Below, one piece after another: positions 1 through 8,079 of a DNA stretch of 64,000 bases (position 1 is the first letter of the stretch; every line of letters starts with the position of its first letter). The DNA lies in NCBI RefSeq assembly GCF_019793465.1, contig NZ_JAILYJ010000002.1, positions 248,001-312,000 of the forward strand, given 5' to 3'. The translations under genes and the position numbers were made by a program. The stretch comes from Rhizobium croatiense (lineage in GTDB: Bacteria; Pseudomonadota; Alphaproteobacteria; Rhizobiales; Rhizobiaceae). The notes beneath the pieces were generated by a model. The model searched no databases. It saw only the letters and a list, made by a program, of their open reading frames with translations, and was not told the origin of the DNA.

Positions 1-89
1 CGCTGAAAGACCATCTCGCGCAGGACCGCTTCGCCTCGCACCGCGCCTTCTGGCTGCGCGGCGAGAATAAGACGGTGAAGGACGATTGA
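1..89 (+). CDS. 3' end of an unidentified gene (partial)
   Basis: The third frame is open from the window edge and ends with TGA at 87-89, giving a 28-residue C-terminal tail that begins LKDHLAQDRF and ends KTVKDD. Codon use is GC3-rich like the neighbouring genes, so it is probably the true end of a gene that begins outside the window. The tail is too short to assign a family. No terminator follows directly; a palindromic intergenic element begins about 30 bases downstream. Confidence 0.5.
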   Translation, partial: LKDHLAQDRFASHRAFWLRGENKTVKDD

Positions 90-120
90 CCGGGCGATCC
101 GCTTCGGGAATAGTTCGCCC

Positions 121-219
121 CTAAAGCGCATCGCATGTTCTTCATGCGCTGCGCTTTAGTTCCTTGTTTTATGCATGTCGCCGTCCCAAACCCGCTGTAC
201 ACTTTTGGGCGAGATGCAT
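121..219. repeat. Composite palindromic intergenic element
   Basis: Two hairpins lie back to back. The first has perfect 10-base arms CTAAAGCGCA (121-130) and TGCGCTTTAG (150-159), with an inner GCATG/CATGC pair. The second is bounded by ATGCAT at 171-176 and 214-219 and contains CCCAAA (185-190) facing TTTGGG (204-209). This pattern is familiar from many rhizobial intergenic regions (RIME-like mosaic repeats); copy number cannot be seen from one window. Confidence 0.7.
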
Positions 220-244
220 TGGCCCATAATCCATCAGGTGTCGC

Positions 245-841
245 ATGAAGCTTCTTTGGTCGCCCTCCTCGCCCTATTCCAGCAAGGTGCGGATGGCCGC
301 TCATTTTCTGGGTCTGAAGCTGAACGAGATCCGGGTCGACACGAATACCGCGCCGGCGATCCTGGTGGAAAACAATCCGCTCGGCAAGATCCCGACGCTT
401 CTGACCGACGACGGCGCATCGGTCTTCGACAGTGTGGCGATCATGCACTATTTCGACCGGCTGGCGAAGGGCAAGCTCTATCCTTCCAAGAAGGGCAAAC
501 GCACCGACGTGGAAGTCCTGGAGGCGCTTTCGGACGGCATCTGCGATTGCCTTCTGGCGATCATCTACGAGCGACGCTTCCGCGATGAGGAAAAGGTTCA
601 CCAGCCCTGGATCGACCGGCAATGGAAGAAAGCGACGAGCGGGCTTGCTCATCTCAGCGCCAATCTCCCGAAATCGGCCAAGAAACTCAACGGCGGACAT
701 CTCGCGCTCGCCGCCACGCTCGGCTATCTCGATCTGCGATTCAAGGGCCAGTGGGAAGCCGATCACGCGCCGCTGATCGACTGGCTGGCGCAGTTCGAAA
801 AGAAATTTCCGGCCTATCAAGAGCTCAAACCCAGCGCATAG
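245..841 (+). CDS. Glutathione S-transferase family protein
   Basis: A 198-residue cytosolic protein with the two-domain GST layout. The N-terminal thioredoxin-like half (about residues 1-80) starts MKLLWSPSSPYSSKVRM, where a serine takes the usual catalytic position, followed by the cis-proline motif NPLGKIPTL and an acidic-Ser glutathione contact (DS in FDSVAI). The rest is the all-helical C-terminal domain. Substrate is unknown; the family conjugates or reduces electrophiles with glutathione. ATG 245 follows GGTGTCGC, a weak ribosome site. It stands alone, between a repeat element and a convergent porin gene. Confidence 0.85.
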   Translation: MKLLWSPSSPYSSKVRMAAHFLGLKLNEIRVDTNTAPAILVENNPLGKIPTLLTDDGASVFDSVAIMHYFDRLAKGKLYPSKKGKRTDVEVLEALSDGICDCLLAIIYERRFRDEEKVHQPWIDRQWKKATSGLAHLSANLPKSAKKLNGGHLALAATLGYLDLRFKGQWEADHAPLIDWLAQFEKKFPAYQELKPSA

Positions 842-884
842 TCCGAAAACCGGGCGGCGCGCCTGCAAACAACGAGCAGATAGC

Positions 885-910
885 AAAAAGCCGGGCGAAA
901 TGCCCGGCTT
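885..910 (-). terminator. Intrinsic terminator of the porin gene
   Basis: Arms AAGCCGGGC (888-896) and GCCCGGCTT (902-910) form a 9-bp stem with a 5-base loop. Read on the - strand the hairpin is followed by TTTTT, so it ends the gene at 938-1573. It may also help to end the convergent GST transcript. Confidence 0.8.
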
Positions 911-937
911 CTTCATGTTTGGATGCTTTTGTTGGGC

Positions 938-1573
938 TTAGAACTTGACGCCGATACCGAGCTTGACGCTGTTCTCGTCGTAGCCGCGCGAGAAGCTGCC
1001 GGAGTCGAGGTCGTAACCCTTGCTCTGGTAATCGGTGTAGCGATATTCCAGGCGCGTCGTGATGTTGTTGGTCACGAAGGCTTCGACGCCGGCGCCGACC
1101 GTATAGCCGTAAGCCGTCTTGCTTTCGTCCGAGGTGTCGTCGGAGACCTTGATGTTGCCGAGGGCAAGACCGGCCGTACCGTAGAGCAGGAAGGGGTTCA
1201 TGTCGTAGCCGACGCGGCCACGAACGGAGCCGTTCCAGCCATACTTGTTCTTGACGCCACCCGAGGAAACGTCGTCGCCGCTGTAGCCGAGGTCGGATTC
1301 AACGCCGTAAACGATCTGGCCCTGCTGCCAGTTGTAACCGGTGAAGACCTGGCCGCCGAAACCGTAGGTGTGACGGTCGGAACCGAAGTCACCCATGTTG
1401 TAGGTGCCGGCGCCGCCGAGGTAGAAGCCCTCCCAGTTGCCGGCCGGCTTGACCGGGGCGTCCTGGGCGATCGGTGCTTCCGGAACCTGATCGACGGCAT
1501 CGGCCGCCTGAGCTGCCGAGACGCCCGCGATTGCAAAAGCAGAGGCCATGAGGCCAGCAATGAGTACACGCAT
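938..1573 (-). CDS. Outer-membrane beta-barrel protein (RopB/Omp25-like)
   Basis: A 211-residue precursor. Residues 1-23 are a clear Sec signal (MRVLIAGLMASAFAIAGVSA followed by AQAADA). A short proline-rich linker leads to repeated amphipathic strands (GFYLGGAGTY, YGVESDLGYSG, RGRVGYDM, TRLEYRYTDY) and the chain ends in phenylalanine (LGIGVKF), the usual signal for Bam-dependent insertion. This matches the 8-stranded Omp25/RopB/opacity family of Rhizobiales, thought to support envelope stability. Its long AT-rich upstream region suggests regulated expression. Family assignment is confident; the exact paralogue is not. Confidence 0.85.
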   Translation of the reverse strand: MRVLIAGLMASAFAIAGVSAAQAADAVDQVPEAPIAQDAPVKPAGNWEGFYLGGAGTYNMGDFGSDRHTYGFGGQVFTGYNWQQGQIVYGVESDLGYSGDDVSSGGVKNKYGWNGSVRGRVGYDMNPFLLYGTAGLALGNIKVSDDTSDESKTAYGYTVGAGVEAFVTNNITTRLEYRYTDYQSKGYDLDSGSFSRGYDENSVKLGIGVKF

Positions 1574-1938
1574 ACTTTTCTCCTTTCAGTCCCGCGCCGC
1601 TTTTCATCTGTCTATCAGCGAAGCATTGGCGGGGAAATTGCCAGATGTCCCTTCCGGATCGAGACTGAAATTGAAACTGAAATGCGGATTTGAAAGAGCC
1701 AAATTGTGATATCATTGTGGCTGCCACATGGCCGAAATTCGATGTTGCTTAAGCGCAACATACACTTCATTAACCATACAGAAGTGTTAAACTTAAAATA
1801 CTTATTTTAAGAAATCGCATTCTTAAATAATACATAGAATATCAGGGCAACGAAGGCGACCGCAGCAGCCTATTTATATAATCTCCCCGGCCACCTATAT
1901 AGTCTGCCAACAGACTCGCGGGATCAGAAGGCAAGATT
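1574..1938. promoter_or_regulatory. AT-rich divergent regulatory region
   Basis: No gene is apparent in these 365 bases. They separate the porin (left, - strand) from the SDR gene (right, + strand) and are much richer in AT than the surroundings. Two palindromes stand out: ATGTTGC/GCAACAT at 1742-1748 and 1755-1761, and CTTAAAAT/ATTTTAAG at 1792-1799 and 1804-1811 with a 4-base spacer. ACTGAAAT occurs twice near 1663-1683, on the porin side. These are candidate regulator sites; no specific factor can be named. Confidence 0.5.
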
Positions 1939-2706
1939 TTGAACCACAAAAGACTTCGCGCCGCCCTCATAACCGGGGCTGCCAAGAGAATAGGCCGGGC
2001 AATCGCCGAAGACCTTGCTGCACATGGCTTTTCCGTCGCCATCCATGCGAACGGCTCCCTCGGCGAAGCCGAAGAGCTGGCGGCGGAATTGCGGCGGAAG
2101 GCGTATCGGGCGATCGCGCTCAAGGCCGACCTTACCGATATCGGCGAAACCAGCGAGCTGATAAAAAGAGCCTCGGAAGCACTCGGTCCGATCGACCTGC
2201 TGGTCAACAATGCCTCTATCTTCCGCCAGGATTCGGCCCGCGGTTTCGATGCGGAAGCATGGGCGCAGCATTTCGATATTCATGTGCGCGCGCCCTCTAT
2301 ACTTGCCGCAGCCTTTGCCGAGCAGTTGCCTGACGAAACGACCGGACTGATCGTCAACATCATCGACCAGCGCGTCTGGGCGCTCAATCCGGGCTTCTAC
2401 TCCTACACGCTCTCCAAGGCGGCGCTCTGGACGGCAACGCAGACGATGGCACAGACCTTTGCGCCGAAGCTGCGCGTCAACGCCATCGGCCCCGGCCCGA
2501 CGGTGCGCAGCGCGCGGCAATCGGAAGAGGACTTCCAGGCTCAGATCGACGGGCTTATCATGAAGGCAGGGCCGGGATTCGGCGAGTTCGGACAAACGAT
2601 TCGCTTCCTCTTCGACACGCCCTCGATCACCGGCCAGATGATTGCCCTCGACGGCGGCCAGCACCTCGCCTGGCAGACGCCCGACGTGGCGGAGATTACG
2701 GAATGA
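1939..2706 (+). CDS. Short-chain dehydrogenase, pteridine-reductase-like
   Basis: A 255-residue Rossmann-fold SDR. The cofactor loop reads TGAAKRIG (residues 12-19), the TGxxxRxG form characteristic of PTR1/FolM pteridine reductases. The catalytic pair is Tyr156-x3-Lys160 (YTLSK), but the position 13 residues before the tyrosine, normally Ser, is Asp143, as in PTR1. I therefore infer an NADPH-dependent pterin or dihydromonapterin reductase; a general SDR remains possible. TTG 1939 is preferred because AGAAGG lies 7 bases upstream and no ATG is near. The stop overlaps the uvrC start by 4 bases. Confidence 0.8.
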   Translation: MNHKRLRAALITGAAKRIGRAIAEDLAAHGFSVAIHANGSLGEAEELAAELRRKAYRAIALKADLTDIGETSELIKRASEALGPIDLLVNNASIFRQDSARGFDAEAWAQHFDIHVRAPSILAAAFAEQLPDETTGLIVNIIDQRVWALNPGFYSYTLSKAALWTATQTMAQTFAPKLRVNAIGPGPTVRSARQSEEDFQAQIDGLIMKAGPGFGEFGQTIRFLFDTPSITGQMIALDGGQHLAWQTPDVAEITE

Positions 2707-4742
2707 ACGGACGAAAGCTGCCGGATGGCGGCGTTCTCTACGACGATACGGATGAGAGCGAAGACGATATCGAGGTGGAAGGCGAGGTTTCCGCCGCCCC
2801 TCTTGCGGCAGCGGTCGACTGGAACGCCGGCAGCCTCAACGAGACCGGGCTCATCGGCGCGGAATTGATCGGCGAATTCGTCAAGCGGCTGCCGAACAGC
2901 CCCGGCGTCTACCGCATGTTCAATACCGAAGGCGACGTGCTCTATGTCGGCAAGGCGCGCAGCCTGAAGAAGCGCGTCGGCAATTACGCCGTCGGCCGCG
3001 TACATTCCAACCGCATCGCCCAGATGGTGCGGCAGACGGCGAACATGGAATTCGTGACGACGCGCACGGAAACCGAAGCGCTGCTGCTGGAAGCGAATCT
3101 GATCAAGCGCTTGCGGCCGCGCTTTAATGTGCTGCTGCGCGACGATAAGTCGTTTCCCTATATCCTCATCACCGGCGATCACCGGGCGCCGGCGATTTTC
3201 AAGCATCGCGGCGCCAGGGCGCGAAAGGGTGATTACTTCGGGCCTTTCGCTTCGGCCGGCGCGGTCGGACGGACGATCAATTCGCTGCAGCGCGCCTTCC
3301 TGATCCGCACCTGCACCGACAGCGTCTTCGAAACGCGTACCCGCCCCTGCCTGCTCTACCAGATCAAGCGCTGTTCCGGGCCCTGCACCCATGAGGTCAG
3401 CGACGAGGGTTACGCCGAACTGGTGCAGGAGGCGAAGGACTTCCTGTCCGGCAAGAGCCAGAAGGTGAAATCGCACATGGCCGAAGCGATGAACCAGGCG
3501 GCCGAGGATCTAGACTTCGAGCGGGCGGCGATCTATCGCGACCGCCTGGCGGCACTTTCGCATGTGCAGAGCCACCAGGGCATCAATCCTGCTGGAGTCG
3601 AGGAGGCCGACGTTTTCGCCATCCATCACGAAGGCGGCGTCTCCTGCATCCAGGTATTCTTCTTCCGCACCGGCCAGAACTGGGGCAACCGTGCCTATTT
3701 CCCGAAGGCCGATCCGCAGCTTTCCAGCGCCGAAGTGCTGAATGCCTTTCTGGCGCAGTTCTATGACGACAAGCCGGTGCCGAAACAGATCATGCTGTCG
3801 GAGACGGTCGAGGAACTGGAGCTGCTCGCCGCAGCGCTCAGCGAAAAGGCCGGCCACAAGGTGTCGATCCTGGTGCCGCGGCGCGGCGAAAAGCGCGATC
3901 TCGTCGACCATGTCGTCGGCAATGCACGCGAGGCGCATGGGCGAAAACTTGCCGAGACAGCGTCGCAGTCACGGCTGCTCGAAGGCTTCAAGGACACCTT
4001 CGGGCTTGCCTATGCGCCGCAGCGCATCGAGATCTACGACAACTCGCATATCATGGGCACCAATGCCGTCGGCGGCATGGTGGTGGCGGGGCCGGAAGGC
4101 TTCGTGAAAAACCAGTACCGCAAGTTCAACATCAAATCGACCGACATCACGCCCGGCGACGACTTCGGCATGATGAAGGAGGTGATGACGCGGCGCTTCT
4201 CGCGGCTGATCAAGGAGGAAGGCATTCCCGACCGGACAGCGCAGGCAACGGCAACCGACGCCGCCGACATGCCCTTCCCGGCCTGGCCCGATGTAATCCT
4301 GATCGACGGCGGCCAGGGGCAGATGACGGCAGTGCGCGCCATCCTCGCCGAGCTCGGCATCACCGACAGCGTCATGGCGATCGGGGTGGCCAAGGGTGTC
4401 GACCGCGACGCCGGGCGCGAACGCTTCTTTCCGCCGGGGCGGGAGAGCTTCACGCTGCCGCCGCGCGATCCGGTGCTCTACTTCATCCAGCGCATGCGCG
4501 ACGAGGCACACCGTTTCGCGATCGGCTCGCATCGGGCGCGGCGCAAGAAGGAAATGGTCAAAAACCCGCTCGACGAGATCGGCGGCATCGGCCCATCGCG
4601 CAAGCGGGCGCTGCTGCAGCATTTCGGCACGGCGAAAGCGGTTTCGCGCGCCGCTCTTTCCGACCTGATGGCCGTAGAGGGCATCTCGGAAGCCGTCGCC
4701 AGGCAAGTTTACAACCATTTCCACGAGGACGCCGCGAAATAA
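2703..4742 (+). CDS. uvrC: UvrABC system protein C
   Basis: A 679-residue excision-repair nuclease that makes the 3' and 5' incisions beside a UvrB-bound lesion. About 60 residues of acidic extension precede the GIY-YIG nuclease (from about residue 65; [22 protein letters not shown]). A UVR/UvrB-binding motif follows ([15 protein letters not shown]), then the RNase H-like second nuclease ([21 protein letters not shown]) and a C-terminal helix-hairpin-helix pair ([17 protein letters not shown]). Its ATG overlaps the stop of the SDR gene, so the two are translationally coupled. Confidence 0.97.
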   Translation: MNGRKLPDGGVLYDDTDESEDDIEVEGEVSAAPLAAAVDWNAGSLNETGLIGAELIGEFVKRLPNSPGVYRMFNTEGDVLYVGKARSLKKRVGNYAVGRVHSNRIAQMVRQTANMEFVTTRTETEALLLEANLIKRLRPRFNVLLRDDKSFPYILITGDHRAPAIFKHRGARARKGDYFGPFASAGAVGRTINSLQRAFLIRTCTDSVFETRTRPCLLYQIKRCSGPCTHEVSDEGYAELVQEAKDFLSGKSQKVKSHMAEAMNQAAEDLDFERAAIYRDRLAALSHVQSHQGINPAGVEEADVFAIHHEGGVSCIQVFFFRTGQNWGNRAYFPKADPQLSSAEVLNAFLAQFYDDKPVPKQIMLSETVEELELLAAALSEKAGHKVSILVPRRGEKRDLVDHVVGNAREAHGRKLAETASQSRLLEGFKDTFGLAYAPQRIEIYDNSHIMGTNAVGGMVVAGPEGFVKNQYRKFNIKSTDITPGDDFGMMKEVMTRRFSRLIKEEGIPDRTAQATATDAADMPFPAWPDVILIDGGQGQMTAVRAILAELGITDSVMAIGVAKGVDRDAGRERFFPPGRESFTLPPRDPVLYFIQRMRDEAHRFAIGSHRARRKKEMVKNPLDEIGGIGPSRKRALLQHFGTAKAVSRAALSDLMAVEGISEAVARQVYNHFHEDAAK

Positions 4743-4836
4743 CCGGCGGCCGTCGCAAATTCCACGCAAAGGCAGTGAAAAGACAGAAACAATGTTGACG
4801 GTCTGCGGTCAAAGCCGTCATCTACGGCATCGGCCC

Positions 4837-4858
4837 CGAAAATCGGAATCGATTTTCG
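4837..4858. repeat. Small perfect hairpin between uvrC and pgsA
   Basis: CGAAAATCG (4837-4845) and its exact complement CGATTTTCG (4850-4858) surround a GAAT loop. No T-run follows directly, so it is a weak terminator candidate and may instead be one of the short palindromes that recur in rhizobial intergenic DNA. The remaining bases of 4743-4907 show nothing I can assign. Confidence 0.5.
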
Positions 4859-4907
4859 TAAAGACGCGCGGCGCTATCGCGGCGCATCAGTTCAGAGAAA
4901 CGATCCC

Positions 4908-5498
4908 ATGGCATCGCGTGCGTACAGCATCCCCAACCTTCTGACTTACGGCCGCATCCTCGCCGTGCCGCTGATCGTCCTCTGCTTCTTCATCGAAGGC
5001 CGATTGTCGATCAGCAATACGGCGCGCTGGGTGGCGCTGTGGATCTTCATCATCGCCTCGCTCACCGATTTCCTCGATGGTTACCTCGCCCGAATCTGGA
5101 ACCAGACGTCGAATATCGGCCGCATGCTCGATCCGATCGCCGACAAGCTGCTGGTCGCCTCGATCCTTCTCCTGGTCGCGGCCGACCAGACCATCGCCGG
5201 CTGGTCGATCTGGGCGGCAATCACCATTCTCTGCCGCGAGATCCTGGTGTCCGGCCTGCGTGAATATCTGGCGGCGCTGAAGGTCAGCGTGCCGGTGACA
5301 CGGATCGCCAAATGGAAGACGACGCTGCAGCTCGTCGCCATCGCCTTCCTGCTCGCAGGCCCTGCCGGCGACGAGATTTTCCCCTATACGACGCAGACCG
5401 GTATCGCGCTGTTGTGGATCGCCGCATTGCTGACCATCTATACCGGCTATGATTATTTCCGCGCCGGGCTGAAACATATCGTGGATGACGAAGAATGA
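4908..5498 (+). CDS. pgsA: CDP-diacylglycerol-glycerol-3-phosphate 3-phosphatidyltransferase
   Basis: A 196-residue inner-membrane enzyme that makes phosphatidylglycerophosphate, the committed step to phosphatidylglycerol and cardiolipin. The CDP-alcohol phosphotransferase signature DGx2ARx8Gx3Dx3D is complete (DGYLAR, then GRMLDPIAD, about residues 58-80). Several hydrophobic helices cover most of the chain, and the length is typical of PgsA. ATG 4908 is the start that gives the usual N-terminus with the IPNLLTYGRI motif. The last 4 bases overlap moaD. Confidence 0.95.
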   Translation: MASRAYSIPNLLTYGRILAVPLIVLCFFIEGRLSISNTARWVALWIFIIASLTDFLDGYLARIWNQTSNIGRMLDPIADKLLVASILLLVAADQTIAGWSIWAAITILCREILVSGLREYLAALKVSVPVTRIAKWKTTLQLVAIAFLLAGPAGDEIFPYTTQTGIALLWIAALLTIYTGYDYFRAGLKHIVDDEE

Positions 5499-5749
5499 CG
5501 CGACTTGTCTATTTCGCCTGGGTGCGTGAGCGCATCGGTAAGGGGGAGGAGGAGATCGACCTCCCCTCCTCCGTCGTCACCGTCGCCGATCTTCTGAATC
5601 ATTTGAAGACGCTGGGCGAAGAATATCAGGCCGCACTTCAATATCCCGAGGTGATCCGCGTGGCGCTCGACATGGAGCATGTCGAGCATGACGAGCCGAT
5701 ATCCGGCGCGCGGGAGATCGGGATTTTTCCGCCGATGACGGGGGGGTGA
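5495..5749 (+). CDS. moaD: Molybdopterin synthase sulfur-carrier subunit MoaD
   Basis: An 84-residue ubiquitin-like protein ending in Gly-Gly (FPPMTGG), the tail that is thiocarboxylated and gives sulfur to cyclic pyranopterin monophosphate. It opens with the MoaD-like strand VYFAWVRERIG. It overlaps pgsA by 4 bases (ATGA) and is separated from its partner moaE by an inverted repeat element rather than by the usual short gap. Confidence 0.95.
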   Translation: MTRLVYFAWVRERIGKGEEEIDLPSSVVTVADLLNHLKTLGEEYQAALQYPEVIRVALDMEHVEHDEPISGAREIGIFPPMTGG

Positions 5750-5773
5750 TTGCGGTGACGGCCGTGCCAGATC

Positions 5774-5947
5774 GCCCCCCTCTGCCCTGCCGGGCATCTC
5801 CCCCACAGGTGGGGAGATTGGCTGGGAGTGCCGGCTCGCCCAAACAATCAACGTTTCAGCCCGGCGGAACGGTAAAGGGGCAGGAAGGTCGTGCCACTTG
5901 TGATCTCCCCACCTGTGGGGGAGATGGCCGGCAGGCCAGAGGGGGGC
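5774..5947. repeat. 45-bp inverted repeat element between moaD and moaE
   Basis: The left arm at 5774-5818 and right arm at 5903-5947 are inverted copies matching at 43 of 45 positions (mismatches at arm positions 12 and 21). Each arm is itself a hairpin (ATCTCCCC facing GGGGAGAT around CACAGGT). The 84-base core shows no convincing gene, although all frames are partly open. The arm sequence resembles an abundant rhizobial intergenic palindrome. It fills most of the 5750-6008 gap. Confidence 0.85.
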
Positions 5948-6008
5948 TTCCACGGCACAGCGCTTCCGCATTCTTTGCAGCTGCATCAAAGCAGCGGAGG
6001 ATTTCGCC

Positions 6009-6470
6009 GTGACCATCACCCCCACGATCCGCGTCCAGCGCGAGGGTTTCGACCTTCAGGCCGAGGTAGACCTGCTCTCCAAAGGCAAACCCGGTGTCGG
6101 CGCCGTCGTCACCTTCTCCGGCCTATGCCGCGATGACGGCGGCATGCTCGCCGCTCTCGAACTCGAACATTACCCCGGCATGGCCGAAGCCGAGATGACC
6201 CGCATCGGCGCACTCGCCATCGCGCGTTTCGGGCTGCTCGGCCTCACCGCCATCCATCGCTACGGCAAGATCGCCGTGGGCGAGAATATCGTGCTCGTCA
6301 TCGCGGCCGCGCCGCACCGGCAGGCGGCGTTCGACGGCGCCAACTTCGTCATGGATTTCCTGAAGACCGCGGCCCCTTTCTGGAAGAAGGAGCACGGCAA
6401 GGACGGCGCCGCCGGCGACTGGGTCGCGGCAAAAGATGCCGACGATGCAGCACGCGACAAGTGGAAATAA
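6009..6470 (+). CDS. moaE: Molybdopterin synthase catalytic subunit MoaE
   Basis: A 153-residue protein that, with MoaD, inserts two sulfurs into precursor Z to form molybdopterin. Family landmarks are present: GAVVTFSGLCRD near residues 30-42, LELEHYPGMAE, IHRYGKIAVGE, and the conserved C-terminal stretch (PHRQAAFDGANFVMDFLK, then PFWKKE with the catalytic lysine). Start ATG/GTG choice is GTG 6009 or nearby; the GTGACCATC start gives the usual N-terminus. The spacing from moaD is enlarged by the repeat element. Confidence 0.95.
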   Translation: MTITPTIRVQREGFDLQAEVDLLSKGKPGVGAVVTFSGLCRDDGGMLAALELEHYPGMAEAEMTRIGALAIARFGLLGLTAIHRYGKIAVGENIVLVIAAAPHRQAAFDGANFVMDFLKTAAPFWKKEHGKDGAAGDWVAAKDADDAARDKWK

Positions 6471-6474
6471 ATCA

Positions 6475-6520
6475 GCGCATTTCCTGACTATCCGAGCGAC
6501 GGAAATGCGCCGCTCTTTTT
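6475..6520 (+). terminator. Terminator after moaE
   Basis: GCGCATTTCC (6475-6484) pairs exactly with GGAAATGCGC (6501-6510) around a 16-base loop and is followed by CGCTCTTTTTG. This is a plausible intrinsic terminator for the uvrC-pgsA-moaD-moaE run. Confidence 0.7.
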
Positions 6521-6527
6521 GTTTTAC

Positions 6528-6571
6528 GCAATTCCGGACGCAAAACCGCTGCGCACTTTTGCTGGAATTGC
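6528..6571. repeat. Intergenic palindrome abutting the permease gene
   Basis: GCAATTCC (6528-6535) faces GGAATTGC (6564-6571), with an inner GCAAAA/TTTTGC pair at 6540-6545 and 6557-6562. It ends exactly where the - strand permease stops. The inner CAAAACCGC...CACTTTTG pattern recalls the second half of the element at 121-219. Confidence 0.6.
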
Positions 6572-7468
6572 TCAGAGCACCACGCGCTCTCTGCGGCTCA
6601 TGACCAGCAATAGGACGAGCAGCGAGAAAATGACGAGATCGCGCCAGACGAAAGGGCCGTAGGCGCCCCATAGGGTTTCGACGACGGCAAGCCCGGCGGC
6701 GCCACCGGCCGAGCGGAGCGGATCGGAATAGCCGCCGACCGCGGCGATCAGCAGCACCTTCAGCCCGAACATCAGGCCGGCGCCGAAATCCATCGAGCCG
6801 TAATAGAAGGTGGCGAGGATGCCGCAGATCGTAGCGACCAGGGCGGCGGCCGCATAGGCGACAAGGAAAACGCGGCTGGCGCTAGTGCCGCAGAGCTCGG
6901 CGGCCAACGGATCGTCGGTGACGGCGCGCCAGATGCGGCCCCAGGCGGTGCGCCTGAGGATCAGCGCACCCACCGCGACGATGGCCGCCATCAGCGCCGT
7001 GTCGATCAGCTGGATATAGGTGAGCGTCACCTTGAACGGCCCGTCGCGCCAGAAGACCACCGTGTCGTTCAGAAACGGCGGCAGCCAGATCGCCCTGGTA
7101 TCGGCGGCGAGCCGGGCGGTTTCCATCAACACGATCATGATGCCGAGCGCGGCAACGATCACCGTATTCGGCGACTTGCTGACCAGCGGCAGCATGATCG
7201 AACGGCCGATCCAGATGCCCGCCGCCAGCGAATAGGCGATCGCGGCACAGGTGCCGACGGCAAGGGCGGCCGGCAGCACCAGCCAGAAACGATTGAAGGC
7301 GAGCTCGGTGAAAAGCAGCAGGATCTGGCCGGAGAAGGCGAAAATTGCCCCATAGGTGATGTCGGCCCGCTTGGTGACGCCGAAGGCGACCGCATACCCG
7401 AAGGCGAGCGCGGCATAGAGGGCGGCAAGCGGAACCGCATTCGCCAGCTGCTGCAGAAGATAGGCCAT
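6572..7468 (-). CDS. LivH-type branched-chain amino acid ABC permease (orphan)
   Basis: A 298-residue polytopic membrane protein with about eight hydrophobic segments, resembling LivH permeases (ALYAALAFGYAVAFGV near the N-terminus, AVGGYSDPLRSAGGAA in the C-terminal third, where the EAA-like loop lies). ATG 7468 is chosen because GGAG lies 8 bases upstream; GTG 7477 would clash with that site. No LivM, LivG, LivF or binding protein is adjacent, so it is an orphan component. It is divergent from a CGNR regulator, with a perfect inverted repeat in the shared promoter region, suggesting that this regulator controls it. Substrate unknown. Confidence 0.8.
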   Translation of the reverse strand: MAYLLQQLANAVPLAALYAALAFGYAVAFGVTKRADITYGAIFAFSGQILLLFTELAFNRFWLVLPAALAVGTCAAIAYSLAAGIWIGRSIMLPLVSKSPNTVIVAALGIMIVLMETARLAADTRAIWLPPFLNDTVVFWRDGPFKVTLTYIQLIDTALMAAIVAVGALILRRTAWGRIWRAVTDDPLAAELCGTSASRVFLVAYAAAALVATICGILATFYYGSMDFGAGLMFGLKVLLIAAVGGYSDPLRSAGGAAGLAVVETLWGAYGPFVWRDLVIFSLLVLLLVMSRRERVVL

Positions 7469-7489
7469 TCCGGACACTCCGCGTCACCA

Positions 7490-7529
7490 AAATTATAACT
7501 GGTAAAACTCATTTCGCCAGTTATAATTT
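7490..7529. promoter_or_regulatory. Operator-like inverted repeat between permease and CGNR regulator
   Basis: AAATTATAACTGG (7490-7502) and CCAGTTATAATTT (7517-7529) are exact inverted copies of 13 bases with a 14-base spacer. They are AT-rich in a GC-rich setting and sit between divergent starts at 7468 and 7534. The arrangement is what one expects of an autoregulatory operator; the adjacent CGNR protein is the natural candidate to bind it. Confidence 0.75.
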
Positions 7530-7533
7530 CATC

Positions 7534-8079
7534 ATGAGCTTTTCCTGGACCCCTCACCGCTTTGCCGGCGGCGCACTGGCGCTCGATGTCGCCAACAGCG
7601 TCGTTCTGCGCCACGATCCAGCACGGCGGATCGACCGCTTTGCCGTCAGCAATCAGATGCACGACTTTCCGCACGCTGCCGCCGAATTCTGCGCCGAACG
7701 CGCCCTCTTCGGCAATATCGTCCCGGTGGCTAGGGAAAACGAGGCGGATTTCATCGCGCTGCGGGAAGCGATCGACCGCTATTTCCGCGAGCGTATACTG
7801 ACGGGCGGCGGCGACCAATCGCTGGCGGCACTGCTGGAGTCGGTGGCAAAGGTGCTGCGCGAAGCAAACCCCCTCAGCCTGGCGGCGGCGACCGCCCATT
7901 CGGTGCTGCGGCTGATCGCCATGCCCGATCCGGAGCGCATGAAGATCTGCGGCAATTGCGGCTGGCTGTTCATCGATCGCAGCAAGAACAGGAGCCGGGC
8001 CTGGTGCGACATGGCGGTCTGCGGCAACCGCGCCAAGGCGAACCGGCACTACCGCCGCAAGAAGGAGGAAATCCCATGA
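7534..8079 (+). CDS. CGNR zinc-finger / ABATE-domain regulator
   Basis: A 181-residue protein. The N-terminal ABATE-like domain (residues about 1-130, starting FAGGALALDVANSV) is followed by a C-terminal CGNR zinc finger: MKICGNCGWLFIDRSKNRS then WCDMAVCGNRAKANRHYRR, with cysteines as CxxC...C...C and the diagnostic CGNR. The family is predicted to contain stress-linked transcription regulators, but few members have been studied. It is divergent from an orphan permease and its stop overlaps the start of a lipoprotein gene (ATGA), so the three probably form one regulated locus. Confidence 0.88.
   Translation: MSFSWTPHRFAGGALALDVANSVVLRHDPARRIDRFAVSNQMHDFPHAAAEFCAERALFGNIVPVARENEADFIALREAIDRYFRERILTGGGDQSLAALLESVAKVLREANPLSLAAATAHSVLRLIAMPDPERMKICGNCGWLFIDRSKNRSRAWCDMAVCGNRAKANRHYRRKKEEIP

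Noticed and set aside
5746-6012. Open frames within the moaD-moaE gap
   Set aside because: They consist mostly of the inverted repeat element and have no protein-like features.
7956-8075. Longer upstream start for the lipoprotein
   Set aside because: The extension lies within the CGNR gene and would remove the lipoprotein signal; ATG 8076 has a strong ribosome site.
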